Shown here piece by piece: positions 49,775 to 61,286 of a stretch of 64,000 nucleotides of DNA (positions are counted from its first letter, which is position 1; each line of letters starts with the position of its first letter). The stretch lies in assembly GCA_013399115.1 (NCBI GenBank), contig VXAA01003851.1:194000-257999 (forward strand). Direction: 5' to 3'. Made by a program: the position numbers and the translations under genes. The notes under the pieces were generated by a model, which saw only the letters and a program-made list of their open reading frames with translations, made no database searches and had not been told where the DNA came from. The DNA is from Anseranas semipalmata. Taxonomy: Eukaryota > Chordata > Aves > Anseriformes > Anseranatidae.

Positions 49775-50977
49775 CTGGCATTACTTCATCTGTTTTCTGA
49801 ACAGTTGTTCTTGGTATCTTTTTTATTTTCATTGCAAATTCTTTGAGACAGGCGTTAGTCATACAGCATACTTTGTAAAGTGTTGTGTACACTTACACTT
49901 CCATCTAAGAAAAAACAATAAAAGCAACATCTTGAAAGATTTACTGAACAAGGCAATAACATAAGAACATTTTCCTCAAAGAGGATAAAATAGTTAACAC
50001 CAAAATTCTCACTTAAACTTACTAGATGACAAGATAATTCCCACAACTATGAGAATACTGACACCACTGTGTATACTGTTTTAATTGTTTGCAAATTAGC
50101 AGTTCTGGAACAGACCAAATTGCTGCTTGGCATGCTGCACTGTGGCACAGCCTTGGCTCCCCCTATCTCATACACCCCATCTGTTCTTCACCTCTCTCTT
50201 TCCAATAGCTGTGAACAGGGGACTGTGCTTGCTCATGGATTCAAATGAGAAGGTAGATTTTCCACAGAAGAAATCTGACCTGGCCATTCTGGAACTTCAA
50301 TGCACAGTTGAAGAAGACTTTTTTTTTTTTGGTCTTCCCTGAAGTAATGTTGCACTAAAAAATATGTTATTAATATTAATTAATAAACAACCTGTACTCC
50401 TCATCTTCAAAGCTTCAGACCCAAAAAATAAGCAGACCAGACAAATGAGCAAAAATGTAACATCTCTGAGAGAGAGAGAAAAAAAAAGACAAAAATATGT
50501 GAATAATAGATCTCAAAGTAACAGGCTAGTTTTCTTTCCTCTTTCTATAGCCACCAAGCAGTATGCACATGACAAAAGGTAAAAATGACAAAATGCAAGG
50601 CACAGCAAATTTTCTGAATAACCATGAAAGATCACTGACATGAAACAGGTCTCTGCTCTCATTTCATGTCATCTAAGTCATTGTTTGCAATGAAAGCATT
50701 TTATTTGGAGCTCATAAGTCCAATTATTATTCGCTAAGATCATCCAAAAATCTGGCATAGACAACGTGCACTGTGTCTTATGCCTGACCTAAAGTCTACT
50801 TTTATTTTAAAGCTCTGAATAGCATAACCTGTCAGAGATGGAGGCACGAGTTACAGTCTTTAAAACTGTATTAAAAACTCTTCACATTACTTGCTATGAA
50901 ATTAATGTGAATTTTGCATTCCTGGTCTTCTCCATGGTTTGGAAGTTCTAGACTTGAATGAACTCATGTATTAAGTT
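49775..50977. other. AT-rich non-genic DNA
   Basis: A strong acceptor-like site ('ccatctgttcttcacctctctctttccaatag') ends at 50208 and is followed by an open segment (VNRGLCLLMDSNEKVDFPQK…), but no good donor bounds it. No other feature was recognised. Confidence 0.4.
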
Positions 50978-51107
50978 TGTGTGGCAAGGGTTTGGTTGCA
51001 GGAGGGCTGCAGGGGTGGCCTTTGTGAGCAGAGCCCAGCAGCTGCCCCAGGTCAGACAAGAGCCAGCTCCAGCCGGTTCCAAAAGGGACCCGCCGCTGGC
51101 CAGAGCC

Positions 51108-51645
51108 NNNNNNNNNNNNNNNNNNNNNNNNNNNNNNNNNNNNNNNNNNNNNNNNNNNNNNNNNNNNNNNNNNNNNNNNNNNNNNNNNNNNNNNNNNNNN
51201 NNNNNNNNNNNNNNNNNNNNNNNNNNNNNNNNNNNNNNNNNNNNNNNNNNNNNNNNNNNNNNNNNNNNNNNNNNNNNNNNNNNNNNNNNNNNNNNNNNNN
51301 NNNNNNNNNNNNNNNNNNNNNNNNNNNNNNNNNNNNNNNNNNNNNNNNNNNNNNNNNNNNNNNNNNNNNNNNNNNNNNNNNNNNNNNNNNNNNNNNNNNN
51401 NNNNNNNNNNNNNNNNNNNNNNNNNNNNNNNNNNNNNNNNNNNNNNNNNNNNNNNNNNNNNNNNNNNNNNNNNNNNNNNNNNNNNNNNNNNNNNNNNNNN
51501 NNNNNNNNNNNNNNNNNNNNNNNNNNNNNNNNNNNNNNNNNNNNNNNNNNNNNNNNNNNNNNNNNNNNNNNNNNNNNNNNNNNNNNNNNNNNNNNNNNNN
51601 NNNNNNNNNNNNNNNNNNNNNNNNNNNNNNNNNNNNNNNNNNNNN
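51108..51645. other. Assembly gap (538 Ns)
   Basis: Run of N within the nested LTRs. It hides the left end of the inner LTR and its left target-site duplication. Confidence 1.
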
Positions 51646-52053
51646 TGCTGCCCTGCCAGCGAGGAGGCTGGGGGTACACAAGGAGCTGGGAGGGGACAGA
51701 ACCAAGACAGCTGACCCAAACTGGCCAAAGGGATATTCCATACCATATGACGTCATGCTGAACAATTAATATGGGGTGGCTAGCCGGGGGGGAGGGGTAC
51801 CGCTGCTCGGGGACAGGCTGGGCATCGGTCAGCGGGTGGTGAGCAATTGCATTGTGCATCACTTGTTTTGTACATATTATTATTATTATCATTATTATTA
51901 TTATCTCCCTTCTTTTTCTGTCCTATTAAACTGTCTTTATCTCGACCCATGAGTTTTTTTTTTTCAATTCTCTCCCCCATCCCACTGGGGGAGGGGGAGA
52001 GTGAGCGAACGGCTGTGTGGTGCTCAAGCTGCCTGCTGGGTCAAACCACAACA
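51646..52053 (+). mobile_element. Inner LTR inserted in the outer LTR (left end in gap)
   Basis: The visible part is the right half of the same LTR family as at 9146. It contains 'tattccataccatatgacgt' with an intact TGACGTCA (51748-51755), an (ATT)n stretch (51875-51904), a polyadenylation-type ATTAAA (51925-51930), and the U5 block 'gtctttatctcgacccatga' ending 'gctgggtcaaaccacaaca'. Outer-LTR sequence resumes directly after it, which shows that this LTR inserted later. It is a solo LTR as far as can be seen. Confidence 0.85.
51748..51755. promoter_or_regulatory. CRE (CREB/ATF) palindrome in the LTR
   Basis: TGACGTCA matches the full cAMP-response element. The equivalent site of the LTR at 9.6 kb reads TGATGTCA, a CpG-to-TpG change. 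Its position in U3, upstream of the polyadenylation signal, suits an LTR promoter element. Confidence 0.55.
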
Positions 52054-52387
52054 GAGCAGCAGAGATGAAGCATCATGGACTGACTGCAGCCTCCATACCC
52101 CATTCCCCTGCGCCGCCTGGGGGAGGAGGTAGAATAGGGTGGATGGGGTGGATGTAGGTGGATTGGTTTTAGTTTCTCACTGCTTTAGTCTGTTAGTAAT
52201 AGGCAATAAATTACATGAACATAGATATGCTGAGTCTGTTTTGCCAGTGACAGTAATTGGTGAGTGATCTCCTTGTCCTTATCTCAACCCTTGAGCCTTT
52301 TCCATCATATTTTTCTCCCCCTTTTCCTTTGAGAAGGGGGAGTGAGAGAGCGGTTGTGGTGGAATTTAGCTGCCCAGCAGGGTCAAA

Positions 52388-53777
52388 GGGAATTACATAT
52401 TGATGTGTCAGAATATAGTTTATATAAATATGTAGTAACTAAACATGGATGTAATGCCTGCATCACTTTCTATTACTTGTAAAATTATTTACATTTTGTC
52501 TGTGCTTGGCACAAAAAAAAAAAAAAAAAAAATGGAGCTTNATGGAGCTTGATGTCTTTTAGTTAATGGATGATTTGTTCTTTTTTACCTTTCCTAAGTA
52601 TCTAAACTAAAAATATTAATAATAAGAGTTATAAAGGTTAATGCCACAGTAAGCTGATTGCTATCAAAAGCAAAAAGAGCAGGAGATCAGAGGCAATGGG
52701 GTCTGATTCCTTTTTAGACATGGCAACAGTTTATGGAGTTTGTTCCTCTGTAACTGCACTGCTCTTTGTAAGCCTCTAGGTGCCACATCAAAAACTGAGC
52801 ACAGCTCCATTTAATAGTTAATGTTAAATAGAAAATAATGTTTAATGTTAAATAGAAACTGTGAATGACAAATGCTTTTTTCCAGCACCTTGAATTCTGC
52901 AGGCCTAGCTAGCTAGCCACAACAAGTTGTGTTCCACAAATGAAATGTTTCAAAGTTATTTCAAAGATAAAGAACATGGCAATGTTAGCACTTCCCTTTT
53001 TACAACTGAAATGTAATTCACTACTGCGGATTGCACCTTTATTTCTGTCCTGCCACCTCTCTCAGGCAGAACTTCAGGCTTATGACAGCAGTTGCATATA
53101 TACAGATGTTAGACACCTTTAAAATCATACTTTGTAGTGTTACAATTTTAAGATTATACTTTGTGTTGCTGCAATTGTTCTAGACCTTGGTATATAATGT
53201 AATTATCAGAAAAATATACATATCACAATGTCCAACTACAGCTTCCCAGAATACTTGCTAGTCAGTGTTTTTGCACTTTACAGTTTGACTCTTAGTTCTT
53301 TCAGGAGCAACAATGTTTGGGTTCTGGCTGTACACTTGCACCCATCGTGGTTACCAGTAGCAGGAATAGCTGTTATTTCTTTTTTGTATTTCAAAGCAGT
53401 TACCTTTTCATTTCTGGTGATGAAACTGTACAATGAAATGTATAAAAAGTGTCTAATTCAAGCCAACAGCCTTTTCATTAGCTTGGTATGAATATTCCAT
53501 TTTGTGAAGGGTTGTAGCAAAAGAGCTGTACAGAAACAGTCACTTCTTACCCTTTTATAATGAGCATCTCAGTAAGAAGCATTGCCCACATGAGGCATGG
53601 GAGACTCAGGTGGTGCTCGTCTCTGCAAGGTGAGGGAGCATAATATCTCAGGAGCATAATGAAGACAATTGTGGGCATCTCTCTGGGCTCCTGGAGCATG
53701 GAAGAAAACAGGGTGAAGTGTTGAAAATGTCCATTAGATGTAGAATGTAATTATTGCATTCTTATGCTGAAATATTA
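52388..53777. other. Non-genic DNA
   Basis: Contains a poly-A run (52513-52532), an N at 52541 flanked by a repeated ATGGAGCTT, and a 24-bp-period duplication (52811-52858). No gene recognised. Confidence 0.5.
52811..52858. repeat. 24-bp-period tandem duplication
   Basis: TTAATGTTAAATAGAAA occurs at 52818-52834 and 52842-52858. Confidence 0.85.
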
Positions 53778-54089
53778 CCAGGGAGAGGGACTCTTTATCA
53801 AGAGGAGGGATAGGACAAGGGGTAATGGCTTTAAAGTAAAAGAGGGTAGGTTTAGATTAGATATTAGGAAGATATTTTTTTTTTTTACTCTGAGGGTGGT
53901 GAGGCACTGGAACAGGTTGCTGCCCAGAGAAGCTGCGGATGTCCCATCCCTGGAGGTGTTCAAGGCCAGGTTGGATGGGGCTTTGGGCAACCTGGTCTAG
54001 TGGGAGGTGTCCCTGCCCATGGCAGGGGGGTTGGAATCAGACGATCTTTAAGGTCCCTTCCAACAGAAACCATTCTATGATTCTATGAA
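53778..54089 (+). mobile_element. CR1 3'-end fragment, sense
   Basis: Begins near 'gagagggactctttatcaag', passes 'gaggcactggaacaggttgc' and 'ttggatggggctttgggcaa', and ends with 'accattctatgattctatga'. It is the same subfamily as the copy at 1.4-2.4 kb and little diverged, with a T-run expansion at 53876-53886. Confidence 0.95.
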
Positions 54090-54985
54090 AAGTTGTAAAA
54101 TTGCTTAATAGTGATCCTCCACAGTCCCCCATATCTCATTAATATTCAAGCAAGTTATATAAAGGGATCAAAACTAACATTTGGTTACAGGTATGCAACA
54201 ATGTTGCTGGCACATACCAAAAGGAGTTTAGCATTTTGTTGCGTAGTTGACCTTGAGGGATTCATGTTTTGCATAAACTGAAATATACTTTAAGGTCCTC
54301 CAGAGAGAGTTAGATGTCTGTGACACCATCAATAATCAATTCAGGCTTCTGAATGGCTTGGGAAAGTTTGTTTGTTTTGTTAGGGGGCAGAGGGTTGTTT
54401 TGTTTTGGATTATTTTTTAATTATTATTATTTTTTTAAGAATCATTTGCATTTTGTCAAGAAACCAAAATTAGATTATCAGACATTGCACTTAAAAGATA
54501 TTTTAGTATGCTGTGAGTGCTAGCACATGCATTCTGCACTTACTGAAGCTGATATTTAGCTATTCTCCTACCTTCATCTTTGGTCCTAACCAAGGGTCTT
54601 GACCCTAGTTGCTAACTATCTCCTACAACATTTGCCTTACACTACTTTCCCACATTCAGAGTCAGGTTTTATATTTAGCTTTTGCTACAGAGAGAGAGAC
54701 TTTCTTCCTGAGAGATTCTCTCTTTTTAGCCAAAGACAGAAGAAAGGCATCCAGACTGTTCCATCTACATCTATTCTTTGTTTGCAACAACATCTTCCCT
54801 GGGATACTGCGAGATTATCTGAAATATTCAGTAGAAATTGAAAGAATGGATTGGCCACGATTATACTCCTTTCTCTTAGATAAATCTCAGATATGACAAT
54901 ACTCTCAATAATGAGCTTTTTTTTTTTTTTCCTGCAGAGTTTCAAAAAGATAGATCTTTTCCTCTCCTCTGTTCAATATATGTGT
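54090..54985. other. Non-genic DNA
   Basis: No gene recognised. Overlapping open frames at 54599-54945 are in conflicting strands and frames without a domain. Confidence 0.5.
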
Positions 54986-55019
54986 TAAGCCAGCCAACAA
55001 CATCATAAAATGCTACAGG

Positions 55020-55112
55020 CTTAAATGCCTGCCATATGCTGATGGTGCACAGCTGGTCATATTGTTGTATCAGGAAACAGAAAACAGCATCATCCAGATT
55101 CTCATTGCCTAG
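55020..55112 (+). mobile_element. Possible L2/CR1-clade LINE reverse-transcriptase relic
   Basis: One frame reads LKCLPYADGAQLVILLYQET before a stop. YADGAQL resembles the catalytic YADDTQL box of L2-type LINE reverse transcriptases, with the second aspartate changed to glycine. The match is short and there is no flanking frame to extend it. Confidence 0.35.
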
Positions 55113-55560
55113 AAAAGTAAAGGACTGGCCGAAATATCAGTGACTTAAACTTAAGGAGGATGTAGGTGAGGAGAAAAAGGAAATGGAAATTTATGCAAAG
55201 TTTTCTTAAGTCTAATGGCTATCAAAGGAATGAACATTTTGCATCACATAACAACTAGACACATTAGCAGTTGGAGGAAAGATGACATTTGATCACTTCT
55301 ATCTTTCAGGAAACAATAAGTTCTGACATGATATATAAAGGAATACATAGTATTGCATCTCCATATTTTTGTCCACTCAATGCATTTATTGGGGGAATAA
55401 AATAAAATACAATAAAAGTAAGAAAGTTCCAAAATATGGCTCTGATTAGTCTTTCTAATCTCTCTAGTTTGACCCCCTAACAGGGAGAAATGTCAATCAA
55501 GCACCTCCCTGTTGGTGTTTTATCATCACCAGAGTGCTGATTCTTGACCACTGAAAATGG

Positions 55561-56540
55561 ACACAGAATGGCTAAGGTTGGAAAGGGACACTGGAAGTGG
55601 TCTGATCCAATCCCCCTGCTCAAGCAGGGACACCTAGAACAGGTGACCCAGGACTATGTCCAGGCATCTTTGGAAGATCTCCAAGGAAGGAGACTCCACA
55701 ACCTCTCGGGGCAACCTGTTCCAGTGTTCCATCACCTGCACAGTAAAGAAGTGCTTCCTGATGTTTAGACAGAACCTCTTGTGTTTCTGTTTGTGCCTAT
55801 GGCCTCTTGTCTTGTCCCTGGGCACCACTGAAAAGAGCCTGGCTCCATTCTCTTTGCACCCTCCTTTCAGGTATTTATAGACATTGATAAGATCCCTGCT
55901 GAGCTTCCTTTTCTCCAGGCTGAGCAGTCTTAGCTCTCTCAGCCTTTACTCATAGAAGAGGTGCTCCAATTCCCATATCATCTTGGTTGCCCTCTGTTGG
56001 ACTCTTTCCAGTATGTCTGTGTCTCTCTCTCATAATGGGGCCCCAGAATGGGACACAGGACTTCAGGTGTGGCCTCGCCAGTGTTGAGTGGAGTAAAAGG
56101 ACCACCTCTTTTGACCTGCTGATGATTCTTTGCCTAATGCAGCCAAGAATACCATCAGCTTTCTTAGCGGCAAAGGCACATTGCTGGCTCGTGTTCAACT
56201 TGGTGTCCACCAGGACCCTGCCAGGTCCTTTTCTGCAGAGCTGCTTTCCAGCTGGGTGGCCCCCAGCACGTGCTGGTGCCTGGGGGGATCCTTGGGTTGA
56301 TCCTCCCAGGAAGTGCAGGACTCTGTACTTCTCCTTGCTGAACTTCATGAGATTCTCATCTGCCCACATCTTCAGCCTGTCAGGGTCCCTCTGAATAGCA
56401 GCATGGCCCTCTGGTGAGTCAGCCACTCCACCCAGCTTCGTGTCATCCATGAATTTACTGAGGGTGCACTCTACCCCATTGTCCTGATCATTAATGAAGA
56501 TGTTAAACAGGACTGGACCCAGTCTTGGTGCCAAATTCAG
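55561..56540 (-). mobile_element. CR1 copy, antisense, ORF2 end plus 3' UTR
   Basis: The 3' end is at left ('cagaatggctaaggttggaa'). On the minus strand 55950-56582 keeps 210 open codons covering the reverse-transcriptase C-terminal part: GPVLFNIFINDQDNGVECTL, then [18 protein letters not shown] (the usual FADD is FMDD), NLMKFSKEKYRVLHF, and ILGCIRQR. The right edge is where similarity stops, consistent with 5' truncation. It lacks the ORF2 front and cannot move by itself. Confidence 0.95.
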
Positions 56541-59500
56541 TCTCAATACAGATTTAGGCTGGTACCAGTAACAGTGAACCACAACACTTTAAAAAATGCA
56601 TTTGGCAACTAACTTTACAATGGATCTCCATTAACATAAATTTGAATCTTTTTACTGATTTTATATCAAAATTATTCAGATCCTCTGCAGAAAGAAGTAT
56701 CAAAAGTCCTAAACTGTATTAAGGATAGCTTGACAGAACTATAGAGGTACTTTATACTAAAAGCCTGTTTATAGTGTTAAGCACTAGGTATAGATTTGTT
56801 CAAACAGAAATCCAACAAAGGTTTTGCATCATTTCCCTCAGAGTATACAGATTTCTTATTTACACTAACCTTTTTCTGTGAGTAGACAAACCCTCCTCAT
56901 GAAACTCAAATAAGACCTTTGCATTTGTCACAGAATTTAATTCTAACCATTTACCATGGATTAAGAATCGGATTAAGAATGAATTACTAATAATATCCAG
57001 CTGGATGGAAGGATGCAAGTCCAAACTGGGTCATATCAACAGCTTTGACCAACGATTATGAAGATAAATGCAGTAATCTAAACAGAATACCAGTGCGTGA
57101 TATTTCCCTAAATACTGTATTTGGAATGATTTTAATATTGTTGCCTGTTTAATCAACTATTGTAGCCACCCAACTAACCATCTGTCTTAAACACATGCTG
57201 TATATCTGGTGCTTGGATTATAGCATCTCTGTAGGCTCAAGATTTTGTTGGTCTAGAAATACAATGTCTAGATTAGTGCTTTATTAGATGCTGAAAACCG
57301 TAAGCTTGCTGAGTTTCCCTTGCTTTCTAAAGTTTGTGGCATTCAGATCTTCTGAACAATGTATGTAGCTTAAGATGAAACAATAATTCTGTTTAGATTT
57401 AACTGTGTGGTTGCTCGTAGGACAAAAGTAGTCTTTACAAAAGTAACTGTCTTTGCCCTATATAATCTACTGAGTAGCCAAAGTGTCTTGAATTCATTTG
57501 ACCTCAAAGACACTTTTCTTTGTTAATGAAATGTTTCTGATTGAAGACCAGCTTCTTCTGAATACAAAGAGATAGGGAATAGAAGTCAGTCCTGTCTCAA
57601 AAGACAGTTGGTGACTGAGTATATGACTTCTTTCCTGAATACAGAAATACATACTATTTGCCTTTGTCAGAAGTCTTATTCCCAAGTAGTCAAGAAATGC
57701 AGAATAATATTGATTTCATACGATCAGTTCAAATACTCTGTCACAATGAAATTAGTCAAATGAAAATGTCTAAGCAATATGCTAATCTGCTTAATCCATC
57801 GATAATGTCCCTTTTATCTGGAATTATTTTAAAAGTGTAATAGCAATAATGATGTTTATAGTCTCAACAGAACATAGTAGAAGGAAAAAAAATGTCAATA
57901 CCACAAGAAATGAAGTATTGTTTAATAAGGAATAGTTTCTTCTCATAACTCAGTTTTTAAAAATAATTCTTAGAAGTTTACTATACATGGCAATAATGTA
58001 GTCATTCAGAGCATCTTTTTAAATGGTCTTTTCTGTATTTGTCTTCCGGAATTCATTGTTAATAGTATACACGCACCTTAAACAGAATCTAAAGTGTTTA
58101 CTGACTGCACAATGTAAGATAATGACTCAAAATCAATTCTTGGGTTCCAGTTACAGTCAATTGTGAAGATTATTTTGGAAATAAAAAGTAAAAAGAAATG
58201 GCATAATGAGTTATTCATGCATTTTAAATACTCCATCAAGAGCTCTAGTTTTATTACCATAAATCAGAAGGTAATTCCATTGCAAATGAAGAAGGAATCA
58301 CTCATTCATTTGCTGAAAGAGGAGAACTAGAGTGTCACCTTAAAGAATCTCTTCATTGATGACTATACAGTCATTGAATCCTGTTTTCTTACTGAGCTCA
58401 CCTCTGCAACTTTTTCCTTAATTTTTCCTGAGCTTCTGCAAGTTCTAGACAGGAAGACTTCCTCATTTCTTCACAAAGTGACTGTCTAAGTGTTTTGGCT
58501 TTCAAGTCCTTGACATTTTTCTTCATAAAGATTCTGACTGTAAAATCTATGGCTACATTTTTACTATCCTATAGGGCAGCCCCAAACACCTTTGCTGCCT
58601 GGGTAGTATGGACATGCTGCCTGGATGGGAACATACGAAAACTATTTCTGCGATGGTCCTGCTACAATTAGCAGAGGGAAAAACTCATTTTCAGGTGTAA
58701 TATAGACAAGAATCTATGATTCCCAAGTATCAAAAGTTTTTTTTTTTTTTTGTGTGTGTGTGTGTGGTTTTGATGTTGTAGAGCTGGTAAAAGCAAGGTC
58801 CTATCTTGAATACATCTGGAGTTATTTCTGATACTGGGGGACATAGATCCAGTGGGTTTAGCAGCATGAGCTCAAACTGAGTTCAAACTGGCTAGAAGAC
58901 AAAACACGGTCAGCTCGTCTACAATATGGACAACTTTAGACTCAGGGCATCCTAAATAACACTGTCTTCAGAGCAGTGATATGAGCAGTGTAGACATAGC
59001 TTGGATGTCTGACGTGGGTGTGTAAGCGGATGCTATTATGTAACGATATTTTAATATTTCACAATCAATAATGTTTTGTTTGTTGATTTGTCTGTTGTTG
59101 TTTTTTTTTTGAACTGCAGTTTTATATATATATTAAGAAGACATAACTGAAGGCTAGAGAGATTCAAAAGGTTTTTAAAAGTGAACTTGAAATCAGTGAT
59201 AGCAATGTACCTAAATATGGACTTAGCTTAGTGAAGATCAACACCAAATGTATAAAAAAGACATAATGCCGAAACTGAAAAACAGATGGAATTAAAATCA
59301 AAAGTGATATCTACAACCTGAGTTCTCATGTACTTACAGCTTTCAGTTGCCCAAGATTTTTATCATAAAGTTTCTAGAAACCTCATTCTTATCCTGTTTA
59401 AGTCCAGGTGTTCTGTCTTGGGAGCACCAGAATTCATGACACGCAAATTGGCATTCTACACACACATACATAGAGCTCTCCATTGGCAGATGCTCTTAGA

Positions 59501-59605
59501 AAATACTTAACTCTAAGTCACATTACCAAGTTCTTAACAAAACAAAGCTTCTATGATGAATTATGACAGACAATAGCTACGAACAGCTATTACAGGTCAC
59601 AGATA
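56541..59605. other. AT-rich non-genic DNA
   Basis: No gene supported. A T-run and (TG)n tract lies at 58737-58767. Two GC-richer stretches (58560-58720 and 58790-59040) have no recognisable family. Confidence 0.5.
58737..58767. repeat. Poly-T then (TG)n
   Basis: T15 followed by about eight TG units, seen directly. Confidence 0.9.
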
Positions 59606-59761
59606 GCAGAGCAGTGTAGGTCAGAAGGGAACTCTGTGAGACCATCTAGTCCAACTTCCTTGCTCACAGCAGGGTCAACTACAGCAGATTAATCGAAACT
59701 AAGCCCAATAGGGTTTTGAATATCTGAAGGAAAGGATACTCCACTATCTCTCTGGGCAACC
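59606..59761 (-). mobile_element. Old CR1 3'-end fragment, antisense
   Basis: 'gaccatctagtccaacttcc' near the left end, 'ggttttgaatatctgaagg' and 'actccactatctctctgggc' match the complement of a CR1 3' UTR. No clean tail remains. Confidence 0.85.
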
Positions 59762-59768
59762 CTAGTGA

Positions 59769-60003
59769 ATGGAAATGGGAGCTGGGAGCCACAACAAGGC
59801 AGGAGTGTTGACCTCACTGACAAGGGCACAGGCTGAGAACACGCAACAAGAACAGAACAGGTCTCTGATGGTCATTGGTGTCAGGCAAGAGTCCAGTGAT
59901 CACCCAGCAGGTCTGGAGAGAGGAGGCAGGTCTGAGACCAAGCCAGAAAGTCAAGTCAGAGGGTTAAGATCGAGGTCAGGATCTGCAAGGTGTGAGACCA
60001 GCC
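59769..60003. other. Purine-rich unclassified segment next to the CR1 tail
   Basis: Rich in 'caggtctg', 'gaacagaaca' and 'ggtcagga' words. It has an 88-codon plus-strand frame without a recognisable domain. The texture recalls 12.24-12.72 kb. Possibly part of an old repeat. Confidence 0.25.
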
Positions 60004-61286
60004 ATTTTTGTTTGTTTGTATTAAATCAGAGCTGATTGGAAAGTTTCTTTAGGAAAGTATTCACAAGATTAAAATTCACAGAAAAGTTTAGTTCTATCAA
60101 AAAGAAAATACAAAAGTCAGGATGATTGTAGCTCTGTAGTTACCTGTCTACAAGGCTTTTGATAATTTCCTTTGTTTGGCACTGAGCAACAAAATCTTAA
60201 TCACTTCTATATTATTGCATTGTCCTTTCCCCATTTTAAGGTGAACTAAATTCTTCTGAAATCCATCCAGCCCATACAATTACCAGTATTTTGTATCTCT
60301 GAGAATCTGGAAAGAGTAGGATTCTCTTATGCTCTGATCAGATTTATTCACTGAAGCTTTAAAATCTATATCCAATCTATTCATTGTTTGTTCCCCTTGT
60401 GGTCACTTATAAGAAATAATCAATTGTAGATCACAACTTATCTCAATATAGAATAAGGCAAATTATGTCTGAAAGTGATTACTTCACTCTCTTGACTATA
60501 AGGGAAGCCCAGCTGAGTAGCTCTGGTGTAGACTTCTAACCTGGATGTGTCTGGGATAAGCTGGTATAAATTTGCACCACAGTGACCGAAACAGGCAATA
60601 CTTCAGTATCTAATTCTTGTAGGACCTCTAACACCTTTCACAATTACATCTGATGATTAACAAAGTGAGTGGAAACCCTGTGGGGAGGGAGCAATAGCTG
60701 AACAGGGAGGAAAAATTGGGGATTTAGAAATATCGGATGGGTCAGAAGCGAGTGCTCTGAATAAATCGGAGAGAAAGTGATAGAAGAAATGTTAGAGGTC
60801 ATGCTGGAGAAGTGGTAACATTGTACCCCTGACAATTGGGTAGTCATTAAAAGTACTCATTTATCATTTCTATTTAATCACAGCACCTGAAGCATTAAAG
60901 TAAATGTCAAAGCAAACTTTAAAACTGAGTTAAATGCAGATGGCTGCATGACCTGTCCCACCATACAGCCTGTGAGGCCAATTAGCATAAATATAAGTTT
61001 AATAGATCAATTGATTTAAATGTCTCCATTTAGAATAATTCATTGAAGATAACAAGGAAACACTAAATTCCATATTTCTTATTTTACCTAATGAAAGCAT
61101 TGCTATCTGTGATTTCTTTGAACTGTAACATGAGATACACTGAAGTTGATAGGAGAAATATATTTTATAAAAGATAGGAGAAAATCTTTTCTGTCTTCCA
61201 CTGTTTATTTTGCTATGGATGGGGCACTCAAGACAGTATACTTCATTTCACTTACTTAGTTCCCATACAGGCATTGACATTCATAG
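60004..61286. other. AT-rich non-genic DNA
   Basis: No gene recognised. 60870-61080 has ATTA/TAAT-rich non-repetitive texture (for example 'ggccaattagcataaatata', 'atcaattgatttaaatgtc') and is a second possible conserved non-coding block. Confidence 0.4.

Larger units (their letters stand above)
50978..52387 (+). mobile_element. Outer LTR of an avian endogenous retrovirus, split by a nested LTR
   Basis: Left part 50978-51107 begins TGTGTGGCAAGGGTTTGG and continues to 'acccgccgctggccagagcc', then Ns. The right part resumes at about 52054 ('gagcagcagagatgaagcat', 'ctgcgccgcctgggggagga') and runs past an AATAAA signal (52205-52210) to the U5-like block 'gggagtgagagagcggttgt...gcagggtcaa'. The expected terminal ...CA is eroded, so the right edge is approximate. 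No internal viral genes are seen, so it is probably a solo LTR. Nothing in it is capable of coding. Confidence 0.8.

Noticed and set aside
50209..50342. Open segment after a strong acceptor-like polypyrimidine site
   Set aside because: No convincing donor or terminal exon signals and no recognised domain. It is noted only as a weak exon-like signal.
50948..51892. Several 237-314 codon open frames
   Set aside because: Most of their length is undetermined bases of the assembly gap; the flanks are LTR sequence.
55987..56394. 135-codon plus-strand frame
   Set aside because: Shadow of the antisense CR1 copy, which is open for 210 codons on the minus strand.
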